A stretch of DNA of 64,000 bases from Deltaproteobacteria bacterium (GTDB lineage: Bacteria > Myxococcota_A > Polyangia > Polyangiales > Ga0077539), in the NCBI GenBank assembly GCA_016704445.1, contig JADJAE010000170.1, positions 22,739 to 86,738 of the forward strand, in the 5' to 3' direction. The notes beneath the pieces are model-generated. The model had not been told where the DNA came from, ran no database searches, and saw nothing but the letters and a program-made list of their open reading frames with translations. The number at the start of each line of letters is the position of its first letter. The first letter of the stretch is position 1. Made by a program: the position numbers and the translations under genes. Of the stretch, positions 7,488-18,769 are shown piece after piece.

Positions 7488-9092
7488 TCAGCCGGGGCTG
7501 CGATTCCAGGCGACCGCCCTCGCGCGCGACTCGTCCTCGGAGATCGATCCGTCGTGGTCGGCGTCGAGGGCCCGCAGGATGCCTTCCACCAGCAGCGCCG
7601 GGGCGCTCTCCCCCGACGCCCGCTCGATCGCTTGCCGTAGCTCGTCGACGGACACCCGCGCGTCGCCGTTGATGTCGCATCGGTCGAAGCCGCCGAGCTC
7701 CCGCCAGAGCGCGAGGGAGAGGGCCTCGACCACGATCATCTTCAGCTCCCTCCCGCTGTCCCTCGGGGGGATGCGCTCGGGGTGCTCCTGCGCGAAGCGG
7801 AGGAGCGCGGCGACGTTGTCCATCCCGTCGAAGAGCACCCTCACCGTCGCCACTCGGTACTCCCGCGCCTCGTCGAAGGCCTCCGCCCGCACGGAGGTGA
7901 TGCGTCCGTCGGCATCCACGACGAGGCCTTCGTCGACCTGGAGGTAGCCCGGCGCAGGCCGCGGTGCGTTCGAGCGCGAGCCCTGCACCGCCTCGCGAAG
8001 CACCCGCCCCGGCATCGTCGCCACCACCACCTCGTTGGGGAAGGGCAGCTCGGTCTCCAGGTCGCCGAAGGTGAACGCGCCGCGGTACTCCCGAGCCCCG
8101 CGGATGCCGCCGCCGTTGATGAGGCACGCGTCGGCCCCGAGGTCGTCGCGCACCCAGGTCGCGATCATCGACCCGACGGAGGTCTGTTGTACTCGCGTCC
8201 CCACGGACGAGAGCGCCTCGCCCGGTCGCAGCCGCAGCAGCGTCGCGACGTGCAGCGCCCGCACCGGGGCCATGCGCTGGTCGACGAGCTCGCGCAGCGC
8301 CTCGTCCTCGGGCAGCTCTCGAAGGGGCACGAGGCGCACCGTGACCACGGGCAGGTCGGGCCCCGAGGAGGGAGCGACGGGGCCCCAGGCCAGGTCGACC
8401 ACGGCGGCGTAGACCGCGTCGGTGCCCGCCTTCACCAGCCACGCGCTGCCGAGCTGCTCGATGTACGGCTCGTGCTCGTGACCGCCGACGATCAGCGCCA
8501 CCGGCGGATCGCCCTGCGAGAGCGCCAGCGCCCGATCTCGGACGAGGGCCTGGTGGGTCAGCGCCAGCACGCAGGCGCAGCCGCCCTCCTCGACGAGCAC
8601 CCTGGCCGCGGCGAGCACCGTGGCGTTGGCAGGGAGCATCGGCAGCCCCCCGAAGACCCCTGGGCGGTAGAGCGACGGGTCTTCGGTGAGCACCCCGACG
8701 AGGCCCACCTTGACCGGGCGCGTCCCCTCGCCCCGCACCGTGAGCACCTGCGAGGCCGGCAGCGAGGGCACGTAGCCGGGGACGTTGGTGTTGAGCCAGG
8801 TGCCGCGAAACTCGCGCACCCGGTCGGCGAGCGCCTCCGCGGGCACGTCGAGCTCGTGGTTGCCGAAGCACACGTGGGTGATGGGGATGGCGTTGAGGCA
8901 GTCGATCATCCCCGCGCCGCGGTCGAGGCTCGACAGCAGGCTCGGCGCGACGAAGTCCCCGGCGAGCGTGGTGACGAGCATGTCGGCGGGCTCCTCGGAC
9001 GCGCACCGACGGACCAGCGTGCGCAGGCGGGGGAGGTTGTCGAGCGAGTAGACGTCGTTGACGCAGACGAGACGAAGGGTGGGTCCTCGCAT
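7488..9092 (-). CDS. 5'-nucleotidase-like metallophosphoesterase with C-terminal EF-hands
   Basis: A 534-residue protein with the two-domain layout of 5'-nucleotidase / 2',3'-cyclic phosphodiesterase enzymes. The N-terminal metallophosphatase motifs are CVNDVYSLDN, GDFVAPS, FGNHELD, LTHQ and GGHEHE; the C-terminal nucleotide-binding domain has NGGGIRG and TFGDLETELPFPNEV. The last 70 residues add two EF-hand calcium loops, DINGDARVSVDEL and LDADHDGSISEDE. No signal peptide is seen from the ATG at 9092, which is unusual because most relatives are exported. Upstream in-frame codons back to 9206 add only low-quality sequence. The EF-hands suggest calcium-dependent regulation or stability. It is divergent from the gene at 9212. 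Confidence 0.85.
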   Translation of the reverse strand: MRGPTLRLVCVNDVYSLDNLPRLRTLVRRCASEEPADMLVTTLAGDFVAPSLLSSLDRGAGMIDCLNAIPITHVCFGNHELDVPAEALADRVREFRGTWLNTNVPGYVPSLPASQVLTVRGEGTRPVKVGLVGVLTEDPSLYRPGVFGGLPMLPANATVLAAARVLVEEGGCACVLALTHQALVRDRALALSQGDPPVALIVGGHEHEPYIEQLGSAWLVKAGTDAVYAAVVDLAWGPVAPSSGPDLPVVTVRLVPLRELPEDEALRELVDQRMAPVRALHVATLLRLRPGEALSSVGTRVQQTSVGSMIATWVRDDLGADACLINGGGIRGAREYRGAFTFGDLETELPFPNEVVVATMPGRVLREAVQGSRSNAPRPAPGYLQVDEGLVVDADGRITSVRAEAFDEAREYRVATVRVLFDGMDNVAALLRFAQEHPERIPPRDSGRELKMIVVEALSLALWRELGGFDRCDINGDARVSVDELRQAIERASGESAPALLVEGILRALDADHDGSISEDESRARAVAWNRSPG

Positions 9093-9211
9093 GGGGTGGC
9101 CGAGTGTCCGATGTCCTCCGCGGCGGGGCAAAGCGCCCGCGCCCCGGCAGGAGGGCCATCCCTGCGACGACACCGTTGCGGTCGAGGCCCGTGTTGGGGG
9201 AGACACGAGCG

Positions 9212-11407
9212 GTGCTGCGCCGTTACACGCTCGCGACGCTCCTCGGGTCGGCGCTGCTCTTCGCGGTGCAGCCCATGGTCGCGCGCGCCCTGCTCCCCCT
9301 CACCGGCGGCGTCCCCGCGCTCTGGAACACCTGCGTCGTCTTCTTCCAGTGCGCCCTGCTCGCCGGCTACGGCTACGCCCACCTCGCGCCCTCGCTCGTC
9401 GGCGAGCGCGCCCAGCCCGCCCTCCACGTCGCGCTGCTCGCCCTCTCGCTCCTCGCGCTCCCGCTCTCCTTCGCGGGCCTTGCGCCGCCGCCGGACGGCG
9501 ACCTCACCGGCTGGATCCTCGTCGCCCTCGCCCTGCGCGTCGCCCCCGTCTTCGTGCTGCTCTCCACCGGCGCGCCGATGCTGCAGCGCTGGCTCGTCCG
9601 GGCGTCCGGCGCCGACCCGCGGCCCCTGCTCGCGGCCAGCAACGTCGGCAGCCTCGCGGCGCTCCTCGCCTATCCCCTCGTGCTCGAGCCGCTGCTCCCG
9701 CTGGCCGCCCAGGCCCGCGTCTTCTCCGTCGGCTACGCCCTCTACGTCGCCCTCGTCGCGCTCGCCGCCTGGAGCGCCCGCGCCGCCGCGCCCTCCGCCC
9801 CGATCGAGCCCGCTCGCCCGACCCCACGGGCCGTCTGGTGGCGCTTCGTCGCGCTCGCCTTCGTGCCATCGAGCCTGATGCTCGGCGTCACCACGCACCT
9901 CTCCACCGACGTCGGATCCTTCCCGCTGCTCTGGGTCGTGCCGCTGGCGATCTACCTCGCGAGCTTCATCGTGGTCTTCGCCCAAGCCCCGGAGGCACCG
10001 TCTCCCCGCGTGGCGGCCCCGTACCTGTCGCTGGTGGTGATGATGTTCCTCTTCACGGCGCCGCAGGTCGCGACGCGCCTGCCGCTCGCGGTGGCGCACC
10101 TCTGCCTCTTCGCCGCGACCGCGTACATCCTCCACGGCGAGCTCGCGCGCACCCGCCCCCTGGCCGGCTCGGTCACCTCCTTCCAGCTCGCGCTCGCCTT
10201 CGGCGGAGCCCTCGGCGGGGCCTTCAACGCCCTCCTCGCGCCGCGCCTCTTCGTGCGCGTCACCGAGTACCCGCTGGTGATGGCGCTCGCCGTGCTGCTC
10301 ATCCCCGAGGCCCCGCCCCTGCCCGACAAGCGCGACCGCGAGGAGGCCTTCCTCCGCGCCATGGGCGTCGACCCCGCCGCCGTCCTCGAGCCCCGCACCC
10401 CGCGCCGCCCGCCCCCCCGCTGGAGCGCCGCGGACGCGCTCGTCCCCCTCGCCGTGGGCGCCCTCGCGGTGGCCCTCTTCCGCGCCCCGGAGATGACCCG
10501 CACCCCCTCGCTGGTGCGCCTCGGGCTGCCGCTGATGGTGCTGGTGTTCGCCGCCATCGGCCGACGGGTGCGCCTCGCCCTGGGGCTCATCGCCATCCTC
10601 GCCGCGGGTCGCCTCGACCGCTCGGTGGTCGACGCCTCGCGCACCTTCTACGGGGTGATGCGCGTCGACGACGTGCGCGGCGTGCGCCGCTTCCTCCACG
10701 GGACCACCCTCCACGGGCTCCAGTACCTCTCCGAGAAGCGCCGCGGAGAGCCGGTCGCCTACTACGCCCCGGGGAGCCCCATCGGACAGGTGATGGCCGC
10801 CCTCGGACCCTCGCTCGACGGCCGCACCGTCGGGGTCGTAGGCCTCGGCGTGGGCATGCTCCTCGCGCACGCTCGCCCCGCCCAGCGATGGACCTTCTAT
10901 GAGCTCGACCCCGAGGTCGAGCGCATCGCGCGACGCCACTTCACCTGGCTCCGCGACGCCCGCGCCCCGTGGACCGTCGTCACCGGCGACGCGCGCCGCA
11001 CCCTCGCCCGCGACCGCGCCGCGAGGCACGGGCTGCTCGTTCTCGACGCCTTCAGCTCCGACGCGATCCCCACGCACCTCGTCACCCGCGAGGCCCTCTC
11101 GCTCTACCTCTCTCGCACCGACCCCCGCGGGGTGATCGCGTTCCATGTGACCAACCGCCACGTCGCGCTCGACGGAGTGGTCGCCTCGCTGGCCCGCGAC
11201 GCCGGGCTCACCGCGCTCATGGGCCGAGGCGCCGCCGCGAGCCCCGACGGACCGATCCCCACCACCTGGGTGGTGCTGGCGCGCGAGCCCTCGCACCTGG
11301 GCGCGCTCGCCTCCGACCCACGATGGCGTCGGGTCGACACCGCCGCGACCTCCAGGGCCTGGACCGACGACTTCTCCAATGTGCTGGGCATCCTCCGCTG
11401 GCGCTGA
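9212..11407 (+). CDS. Membrane protein with a spermidine-synthase-like methyltransferase-fold domain
   Basis: About 731 residues from GTG 9212, chosen because GGGGGAGA lies eight bases upstream and the protein then begins with the family-typical LRRYTLATLLGSALLFAVQP. In-frame GTG 9191 is an alternative. Roughly the first 500 residues hold 12 or more hydrophobic segments of the MFS-like part seen in fused spermidine-synthase proteins. The last 230 form a Rossmann aminopropyltransferase-like domain: GVVGLGVGMLLAHA (nucleotide loop), FYELDPEV, TGDARRTLAR and DAFSSDAIPTHLVT. The fusion is widespread in bacteria but its substrate is not settled; polyamine synthesis is not established. Its neighbour at 7488 is divergent, so no operon partner is obvious. 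Confidence 0.82.
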   Translation: MLRRYTLATLLGSALLFAVQPMVARALLPLTGGVPALWNTCVVFFQCALLAGYGYAHLAPSLVGERAQPALHVALLALSLLALPLSFAGLAPPPDGDLTGWILVALALRVAPVFVLLSTGAPMLQRWLVRASGADPRPLLAASNVGSLAALLAYPLVLEPLLPLAAQARVFSVGYALYVALVALAAWSARAAAPSAPIEPARPTPRAVWWRFVALAFVPSSLMLGVTTHLSTDVGSFPLLWVVPLAIYLASFIVVFAQAPEAPSPRVAAPYLSLVVMMFLFTAPQVATRLPLAVAHLCLFAATAYILHGELARTRPLAGSVTSFQLALAFGGALGGAFNALLAPRLFVRVTEYPLVMALAVLLIPEAPPLPDKRDREEAFLRAMGVDPAAVLEPRTPRRPPPRWSAADALVPLAVGALAVALFRAPEMTRTPSLVRLGLPLMVLVFAAIGRRVRLALGLIAILAAGRLDRSVVDASRTFYGVMRVDDVRGVRRFLHGTTLHGLQYLSEKRRGEPVAYYAPGSPIGQVMAALGPSLDGRTVGVVGLGVGMLLAHARPAQRWTFYELDPEVERIARRHFTWLRDARAPWTVVTGDARRTLARDRAARHGLLVLDAFSSDAIPTHLVTREALSLYLSRTDPRGVIAFHVTNRHVALDGVVASLARDAGLTALMGRGAAASPDGPIPTTWVVLAREPSHLGALASDPRWRRVDTAATSRAWTDDFSNVLGILRWR

Positions 11408-11488
11408 CCGGCGTGTGCGTCGACCGCGCGAAGCATTCATCCCCGCGAGCGATGGACTGACTACGACACAGCCGCTCCGTCGGGAGCT

Positions 11489-11516
11489 TTGACAATGCGA
11501 AGCGGTCGGTTACGAC
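11489..11516 (+). promoter_or_regulatory. Possible sigma-70-type promoter upstream of a lipoprotein gene
   Basis: A perfect TTGACA at 11489-11494 is followed after 16 bases by TACGAC (three of six matches to the -10 consensus). It lies about 75 bases before the ATG at 11590. The same TTGACAATG core with AAGC two bases later occurs at 19467. The -10 is weak, so this is tentative. Confidence 0.3.
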
Positions 11517-11589
11517 CCCTGGCGTGCTCCGCCCCGGGAAAGCCTTCCCTGGGGTTGGAGGTGTTCAACCGTTCGAGGGAAGAAGCTCC

Positions 11590-12795
11590 ATGCATCCGAG
11601 TTCGCGCTGGCTCACCGCAGGCGTCCTGATTTCTCTTTCTCTGGGCTGTAGCGCGCGCGGCGGCGGCGGCCCCATCACCTCCTTCGACTCGGGCGCCGAG
11701 GGCGACTCCACCGCCCCCGTCGACTCCGCCACCCCCGACGACACCCTCCCTCCCCTCGATCAACCCGTAGCCCCCACCGACGACGGGGTCGCTCCCACGG
11801 ACAACGGCAAGGTTCCGGTTGACCTCGGCGTCCCCCCGGTCGACGTCGGCGTCCCCCCGACCGACCTCGGCCAGCCCGTCGACGTGGGCACTCCCCCGAT
11901 GTGCGGCGACGCTCGCTGCAACGGCGCAGAGAACTGCATGACCTGCCCCACCGACTGCGGCGCCTGCTCCCCCACCTGCGGCGATCGCACCTGCGCCAGC
12001 ACCGAGAACTGCACCACCTGCCCCACCGACTGCGGCGCCTGCCCTGCGGTCTGCGGCGACGGCGCCTGCGCCAGCACCGAGAGCTGCTCCACCTGCTCCC
12101 GCGACTGCGGCGCATGCGCTCCGGTCTGCGGCGACGGCACCTGCAACGGCGCGGAGACCTGCTCCAGCTGCTCCAGCGACTGCGGCGCGTGCCCGGCCAA
12201 CTGCGCGGCCGTCGGGTCGTGCGGCGCCTGCACCAGCAACCCCGCCTGCGGCTGGTGCACGCTGGACGGCGCCTGCCAGCGGGGCACCGCCAGCGGCCCC
12301 AGCGTCACCTCGTCGTGCAGCGTCTTCGGCGGCTGGGTGCGCAGCGCCACCGCGTGCGCCGTCGACTCCGGCGTGCGCGACACCGGCACCCCCGACACGG
12401 GATCGAGCACCAGCCTCACCCACGTCTGCAACGGCACCGAGGACGCTGAAGGGCCCAACAGCGAGTGCAACTGGATCCTGGCCCAGACGTACACCTGCAC
12501 CCCGAGCTCGGTCGTGACGCTCGGCTGCACTGGTGGCGCGGACGCGGGCTCCTGCGTCGGCCGGGTGGGATCGTGCACCGGCGACCCCATGATGCGCGTC
12601 TGCCCCGGCTCGTCGGCGCAGTGCTCCAACGCGACGCGCGTGCCCAGCCTGACCCTCATGGGCTACAGCGAGGACGACGCCTGCGGCACCTGCCCCCTCG
12701 CCCGCTTCACCTGCCCGTCCTCCGGCGCCCTCACCGTCTACGCCCGGCGCTACTACGCAGACCGGCCCGCGGCCTGCGTCATCGGCCGTCTCTGA
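11590..12795 (+). CDS. Cys-repeat lipoprotein with PSI-like segment
   Basis: A 401-residue lipoprotein. The signal sequence ends at the lipobox LSLGC (Cys20). After a linker rich in Asp, Pro, Val and Thr come four 25-residue repeats of the form CGDxxC-x5-C-xxC-xxDCGAC. A plexin-like Cys cluster follows (GSCGACTSNPACGWCTLDGAC). The C-terminal 130 residues contain further Cys pairs and end in a beta-rich domain. Such Cys-rich surface lipoproteins are common in myxobacteria, and a binding or adhesive role at the cell surface is likely. A GAGGGAAG ribosome site precedes ATG 11590. The gene is convergent with the MFS gene, five bases apart. Confidence 0.75.
   Translation: MHPSSRWLTAGVLISLSLGCSARGGGGPITSFDSGAEGDSTAPVDSATPDDTLPPLDQPVAPTDDGVAPTDNGKVPVDLGVPPVDVGVPPTDLGQPVDVGTPPMCGDARCNGAENCMTCPTDCGACSPTCGDRTCASTENCTTCPTDCGACPAVCGDGACASTESCSTCSRDCGACAPVCGDGTCNGAETCSSCSSDCGACPANCAAVGSCGACTSNPACGWCTLDGACQRGTASGPSVTSSCSVFGGWVRSATACAVDSGVRDTGTPDTGSSTSLTHVCNGTEDAEGPNSECNWILAQTYTCTPSSVVTLGCTGGADAGSCVGRVGSCTGDPMMRVCPGSSAQCSNATRVPSLTLMGYSEDDACGTCPLARFTCPSSGALTVYARRYYADRPAACVIGRL
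11902..12201 (+). repeat. Four 75-bp in-frame tandem repeats
   Basis: Four units of 75 bases encode the 25-residue CGD...DCGAC motif. Units are diverged at third positions and at variable codons (for example NGAEN, ASTEN, ASTES, NGAET). That suggests an old duplication kept under selection rather than recent slippage. Confidence 0.8.
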
Positions 12796-12800
12796 CCCTC

Positions 12801-14246
12801 TCACTCCGCGGCGACCACATCCCTCGGCCTGGTCGAGTGCCGCTGCACCGCCGGGAAGAAGGGCCCCGTCAGCGCCGCGAGCCCTCCCAGCACCGCGATC
12901 ACCCCGAAGACCGTCACCATCGCCCCGGCGAGGTGTCCCCCCGCCGCGTGGAGCACCGCCGGGTCGAGGCCCGCCCCGTGCTCGGGGCCGAGCATCTCCC
13001 GCAGCACCGCCTCCGGGACGTCGCCCGCCACCTGCCCCGCGAGCAGCGCCCCGAGCGCTCCCACCGCCACCGCCCCGCCAATGGTGCGGAAGAACATCGT
13101 GCTCGCGGTCGCCACGCCCCTCATCGCGAAGCCCGCGCGCTCCTGAACCATCACGATGAGGGCGGTGTTCGCGAGGCCCATGCCCGCGCCGAAGACCAGC
13201 ATCACGGCGCGCATCGCAGAAGTCCCCGCGCCCGCGTGGAGCAGCCGCCATAGCGCGAAGGTCGCCACGCCCACCGCGACCAGCCCGGTGCGGACGAGCA
13301 CCCGGTAGCTGGTGCGCGCCATCAGCCGACCCGCGACGGCGCTCGCCACGGGCCACCCGATGAGCATCGGAGCGACCGCGGTGCCGGCGGCCGTCGGGGT
13401 GCCCCGAAGCACGGCCTGGACGTGCAGCGGGAGGTAGGTGAGCGAGGCCATCATCACGCTGCCCATGAGCGCCCCCGCGACGCTGGCGGTCGCGATCACC
13501 GGGTCGCGGAAGAGCGAGAGCGGGATCATCGGCTCGGCCGCCCGGCGCTCCACCGCGAGGAAGGCCGCGAGCCCGAGGACGGCGATCGGGAGCGCCACCG
13601 CAGGAGAGCGCCCCCCGACGCCCGCGAGCAGCGCGAGGACGGTGACGGTGAGCAGCGCGGCGCCCGCCACGTCGAGCCGCCCCGGTGCGCCGGAGCGCTC
13701 GGGGTCGCGGTAGAAGGTCACGAGCATCGCGGCGGAGAGCAGGCCGAAGGGGACGTTGACGAAGAACACCCAGCGCCACCCGAGGGTGTGCACGATGAGC
13801 CCGCCGAGGAGCGGCCCGGAGATGGCCGCGAGGCCCCAGACGGCGCCGAAGATGCCCTGCATCCGACCGCGCTCCTCGATGGTGAAGAGGTCGCCGATGA
13901 TGGTGAGCGCGACGGGCTGTAGCGCCCCCGCTCCGGCGCCCTGGATGCCCCGGAAGGCGATGAGCGCGACCATCCCCCCGGCGGCCCCGGAGAGCACCGA
14001 GCCGAGGAGGAAGAGGGCCATCCCGGCGAGCATCACCGGGCGGCGACCCCGCAGGTCGGCGAGCTTGCCCCAGAGCGGGATCGTGACGGTGCTGGCCAGC
14101 ATGTAGATGGCCGTCACCCAGCCGTAGAGCTCGATGCCGTGGAGGTCGGCGACCACCGTGGGCATCGCGGTGGCCACCACCGTGGCCTCCATCGCCGACA
14201 TGAACATCGACAGCACGATCGCGGCGACGACCGGCCCACGGCGCAT
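12801..14246 (-). CDS. MFS drug exporter, DHA2 (14-TM) type
   Basis: A 481-residue transporter from ATG 14246 (MRRGPVVAAIVLSMFMSAME). It has the DHA2 motif-C-like first helices, the MFS motif A in loop 2-3 (GKLADLRGRRPVMLAG) and about 14 hydrophobic segments, including RWVFFVNVPFGLLSAAMLV typical of EmrB/QacA relatives. It probably exports toxic small molecules with the proton gradient. It starts two bases after the stop of the ABC-F gene, so the two form an operon; this suits a self-resistance or antibiotic-tolerance role. No periplasmic adaptor gene is adjacent. Confidence 0.85.
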   Translation of the reverse strand: MRRGPVVAAIVLSMFMSAMEATVVATAMPTVVADLHGIELYGWVTAIYMLASTVTIPLWGKLADLRGRRPVMLAGMALFLLGSVLSGAAGGMVALIAFRGIQGAGAGALQPVALTIIGDLFTIEERGRMQGIFGAVWGLAAISGPLLGGLIVHTLGWRWVFFVNVPFGLLSAAMLVTFYRDPERSGAPGRLDVAGAALLTVTVLALLAGVGGRSPAVALPIAVLGLAAFLAVERRAAEPMIPLSLFRDPVIATASVAGALMGSVMMASLTYLPLHVQAVLRGTPTAAGTAVAPMLIGWPVASAVAGRLMARTSYRVLVRTGLVAVGVATFALWRLLHAGAGTSAMRAVMLVFGAGMGLANTALIVMVQERAGFAMRGVATASTMFFRTIGGAVAVGALGALLAGQVAGDVPEAVLREMLGPEHGAGLDPAVLHAAGGHLAGAMVTVFGVIAVLGGLAALTGPFFPAVQRHSTRPRDVVAAE

Positions 14247-14248
14247 CG

Positions 14249-16213
<1,965 letters not shown>

Positions 16214-16296
16214 GGCGCGCTCTAAAGCACAGTCTCACCCCTCGCGCGACCCCATAGCGCTTGACGCCCCCGCCGCCTGGAGGGCACCCATGGGCC

Positions 16297-16827
16297 ATGC
16301 GCTCCCCCATCCTTCTTCGCTCCCTTCCGCTGATCGCCCTCCTCTCCGCCTGCTCCGACCCCGCGCCCGCGGCCAACACCGCGGACGTTCCCGATGCAGC
16401 CGCCGACGTGAGCACCGCCGACCGCCCGGACTCGGGATCCCCCGACGCCGCGCTCGACGTGGGTCCCACCACCCTGCCCGACGTGCCCACGGCCGACGTG
16501 CCCAGGACCGACGTGCCCAGGACCGACGTGCCCACGGCCGACGTGCCCGCGGCCGACGTGCCCACGGCCGATGTGCCCGTGGCCCAGGACGCCCCCTCGA
16601 CGGACGACGCTCCCGCCGAGGAGTGCGTCGGACGCCCCGCCGCGTGCGTGTCCGGGACCGCAGGCGGATCGTGCGGCGACGCGCTCGTCCCTCCGGACTG
16701 CGTCGGTGGTTCGTGGCGCTGCCCCGAAGGGATGATCCCCATCACGAGCTGCGCCTGCGTCGGTCGTCCTCCGGGCGCATGCACCTGCTCGCCGACCGGC
16801 TGGGTGTGCCCCGACGCCGGTCGCTGA
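16297..16827 (+). CDS. Asp-Val-Pro repeat lipoprotein
   Basis: A 176-residue lipoprotein: signal peptide MRSPILLRSLPLIALLSAC with the lipobox Cys at 19. A low-complexity region follows, dominated by the repeat D-V-P-x-x. It ends in a small Cys-rich C-terminal module (about ten Cys in 70 residues, including CVGRPAACVSG and CTCSPTGWVC). The repeat probably acts as an extended spacer carrying the folded tip away from the membrane. No enzyme motif is seen. It is convergent with the VWA gene and divergent from the ABC-F gene. Its function is unknown. Confidence 0.7.
   Translation: MRSPILLRSLPLIALLSACSDPAPAANTADVPDAAADVSTADRPDSGSPDAALDVGPTTLPDVPTADVPRTDVPRTDVPTADVPAADVPTADVPVAQDAPSTDDAPAEECVGRPAACVSGTAGGSCGDALVPPDCVGGSWRCPEGMIPITSCACVGRPPGACTCSPTGWVCPDAGR
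16480..16584 (+). repeat. Seven 15-bp tandem repeats encoding DVP-x-x
   Basis: Seven consecutive 15-base units, GACGTGCCC plus a variable ACGGCC, AGGACC, GCGGCC or GTGGCC. They are in frame, so unit gain or loss only changes spacer length. Near-identity between units suggests recent expansion. Confidence 0.85.
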
Positions 16828-16836
16828 CGAGCGAGC

Positions 16837-18123
16837 TCAGCCCGGGATGGTGATGCAGCCGAACTGCACCTCGATGGCGGCGCTGCCGGCGCGGAGCTCG
16901 GCGTTGGCGCGCTCGCACGAGGCCGGGCAGAGGTGGACCCGCGTGGGGCGGGACTCGTTGTCGTAGTACCAGCCGCCGGTGGCGCGGCAGGCCGCGGCGT
17001 TGGCGACCTTGCCGATGAGGGTCTCGCCGGCGCCTCGCACCACCACGTTGACCAGGCGCGGGTCGAGCACCGAACCGCCCGGAGGGGCCGGGATGGCGAG
17101 GTCGCAGGCGATGCGGCTGTTGCGCTCGACGGCGGTGGCGATGCGGTCGAAGAAGGGCCCCCACGCGGCGGACCCGTCGCAGATGCGGGCGCGCACTCCG
17201 CCGCGGCGGCTGACGAGCGTGGTGTAGACCGAGCCCGAGGCCGACGGGGAAGAGCCGCCCGGGTAGGTGCAGCGCACCGCGGGGTTGCTCTCGTCGCCCC
17301 AGCCGTAGATGCCGCTGAAGGAGTACCCCGTGAAGAGCCCCTCCCACGAAGCATCGAGCAGGCCCGGAGGGAGGTCGAAGGTGCGGGAGTTGGGGTTGGT
17401 GCCGCCGCGGAAGGTCTCGAACTGATCGGCCGAGAGGCGGGACTGATCGTCCGTGACGACCACGATGGACTTGGTGGCGGAGGGGCGGAGGAAGTCCCGC
17501 CAGCCTTCGCCGCCACGCGGGTCGGCGGCGGTGTAGCCCATGGTCTGGCCGAGCGTCCCGAGGAGCTGCTCCAGGGGCTGGGTGCTCCGGACATCGACCG
17601 AGGAGTGGAAGAAGCGAGGGCCGTTGCCGCAGCGAGAGTCGCCTGCGAGCGGCGGAGGAATGCACACGGCGTAGCGCCTGCCCTCGGGGACCGTGACGTT
17701 TCGCTGGACGTTGCGCAGCGAGAGCATCACCACGCGGTAGTCGAGGCCGCGGGAGCCCACCAGCGCCGCGAAGGTGTTGAGCCCTCGGATGACCTCGTCG
17801 ATCGCGGGCGCCATGCTGATGGAGTTGTCGACCATCCAGATGATGTCCACCGGGAGGCGCTCTACCTGCGCGGCGACGCTGCTGCGAGAGCAGGCCGCGT
17901 CGGCCCCGAGCGAGATGTCCGTGGGGACGTCCCGAGGCAGCGCGGGGACGTCGGGATAGACGGCCACCTCGGGGGCGCCGCGGTCTGCCGGGGCGACATC
18001 GCGCGTCGACGCGTCGAGCGCCCCGGAGTCCACTGGGGCGACGAAGGGACGTTCGGACGATCCGCCCGCGCAGGCGGGGAGGAAGGCCAGCAGGCTCAGC
18101 GCGAAAACGTGGGGCCGCGACAC
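16837..18123 (-). CDS. VWA-domain lipoprotein
   Basis: A 428-residue protein from GTG 18123 with signal sequence FALSLLAFLPAC and a lipobox Cys. A low-complexity Asp/Ala/Val linker follows. The VWA domain begins at VDIIWMVDNSISM, giving a MIDAS-type D-x-S-x-S, and continues through IVVVTDDQSRLSAD, consistent with metal binding. The C-terminal part holds many Cys and ends GCITIPG. Upstream in-frame codons extend far beyond the GTG but are not protein-like. Similar lipoproteins with a lone VWA are frequent in myxobacteria; the ligand is unknown. Confidence 0.78.
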   Translation of the reverse strand: MSRPHVFALSLLAFLPACAGGSSERPFVAPVDSGALDASTRDVAPADRGAPEVAVYPDVPALPRDVPTDISLGADAACSRSSVAAQVERLPVDIIWMVDNSISMAPAIDEVIRGLNTFAALVGSRGLDYRVVMLSLRNVQRNVTVPEGRRYAVCIPPPLAGDSRCGNGPRFFHSSVDVRSTQPLEQLLGTLGQTMGYTAADPRGGEGWRDFLRPSATKSIVVVTDDQSRLSADQFETFRGGTNPNSRTFDLPPGLLDASWEGLFTGYSFSGIYGWGDESNPAVRCTYPGGSSPSASGSVYTTLVSRRGGVRARICDGSAAWGPFFDRIATAVERNSRIACDLAIPAPPGGSVLDPRLVNVVVRGAGETLIGKVANAAACRATGGWYYDNESRPTRVHLCPASCERANAELRAGSAAIEVQFGCITIPG

Positions 18124-18223
18124 ACCCCACCGGGTACCACGGCGGCGGGTGACCTTCGAGGAATCAGGGCGTACGATTCCCAGTGGCTTGAGGAGTGGAC
18201 AATCACTCGAGAGGTAGGAAGCC

Positions 18224-18565
18224 ATGAAGCCAGCGAAGACGACGAAGACGAAGACCGCGCCGTTGCACGTGGGCGAGCGCATGGATGACGGCAATGCGTT
18301 CATCCGCGACCCTGGGAGCGGTCCGGCGCACACCAGGGACGACCTCGCGGAGAACCTGGCGGAGCAGTTCCTCTCGTCGGCGACGTCGGCCGAGGACGTG
18401 GCCCCCGACGAGCTCGACCAGGAGGTCCCCGAGGAGTCGGGAGGGCCCTTCGTCGAGACATCGGGCTCGACGGAGTTCGCCCGCAACACCGACGCGTCGA
18501 ACATCCCCGGCGCCAACCGAGAGCCCTTCCCCAGCCCGATGCGCGCTGGCAAGCGTCAGACCTGA
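18224..18565 (+). CDS. Small conserved-looking acidic protein, function unknown
   Basis: A 113-residue protein with ATG 18224 and a GAGGTAGG ribosome site. The Lys/Thr-rich start (MKPAKTTKTKTAP) is followed by an acidic central region (DDLAENLAEQF, EDVAPDELDQEVPEESGG) and a FVETSGSTEFA motif. It has no signal peptide or membrane segment. The layout resembles short myxobacterial proteins with a GGPFV-x-T motif, of unknown role. It is transcribed away from the VWA lipoprotein, with about 100 bases between the starts. Confidence 0.6.
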   Translation: MKPAKTTKTKTAPLHVGERMDDGNAFIRDPGSGPAHTRDDLAENLAEQFLSSATSAEDVAPDELDQEVPEESGGPFVETSGSTEFARNTDASNIPGANREPFPSPMRAGKRQT

Positions 18566-18769
18566 GCGCCCTGCTCCCACGCGCCCGCGTTCCTTCAGCT
18601 CTTCGACGCCATCATGCTCCTCCGCAAGAGGCGAGCGACGAAGGCTCGTTAGCCAGCGAGGCACTGGCCCCCGGGGTGCTCGCTGACGAATTGTCCTCCG
18701 CCCCATCGGCTCGCTGAGCGCAACCCGCTGGATTCACAGTCGGCACGAGGGCTGCTCTCGGCCCACTGC

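Noticed and set aside
8906..11440. An 844-codon minus-strand frame opposite the spermidine-synthase-like gene.
   Set aside because: The composition is Glu/Gly/Arg/His biased with no motif. The plus strand encodes recognisable membrane helices and a SAM-like fold.
16480..16584. CRISPR-like short repeats.
   Set aside because: Units are 15 bp without spacers, in frame and coding for a low-complexity linker.
18566..18769. A terminator and second promoter between the small acidic protein and the PDZ gene.
   Set aside because: Only a weak AGCGAG/CTCGCT repeat 18 bases apart is seen, not enough to claim a terminator.
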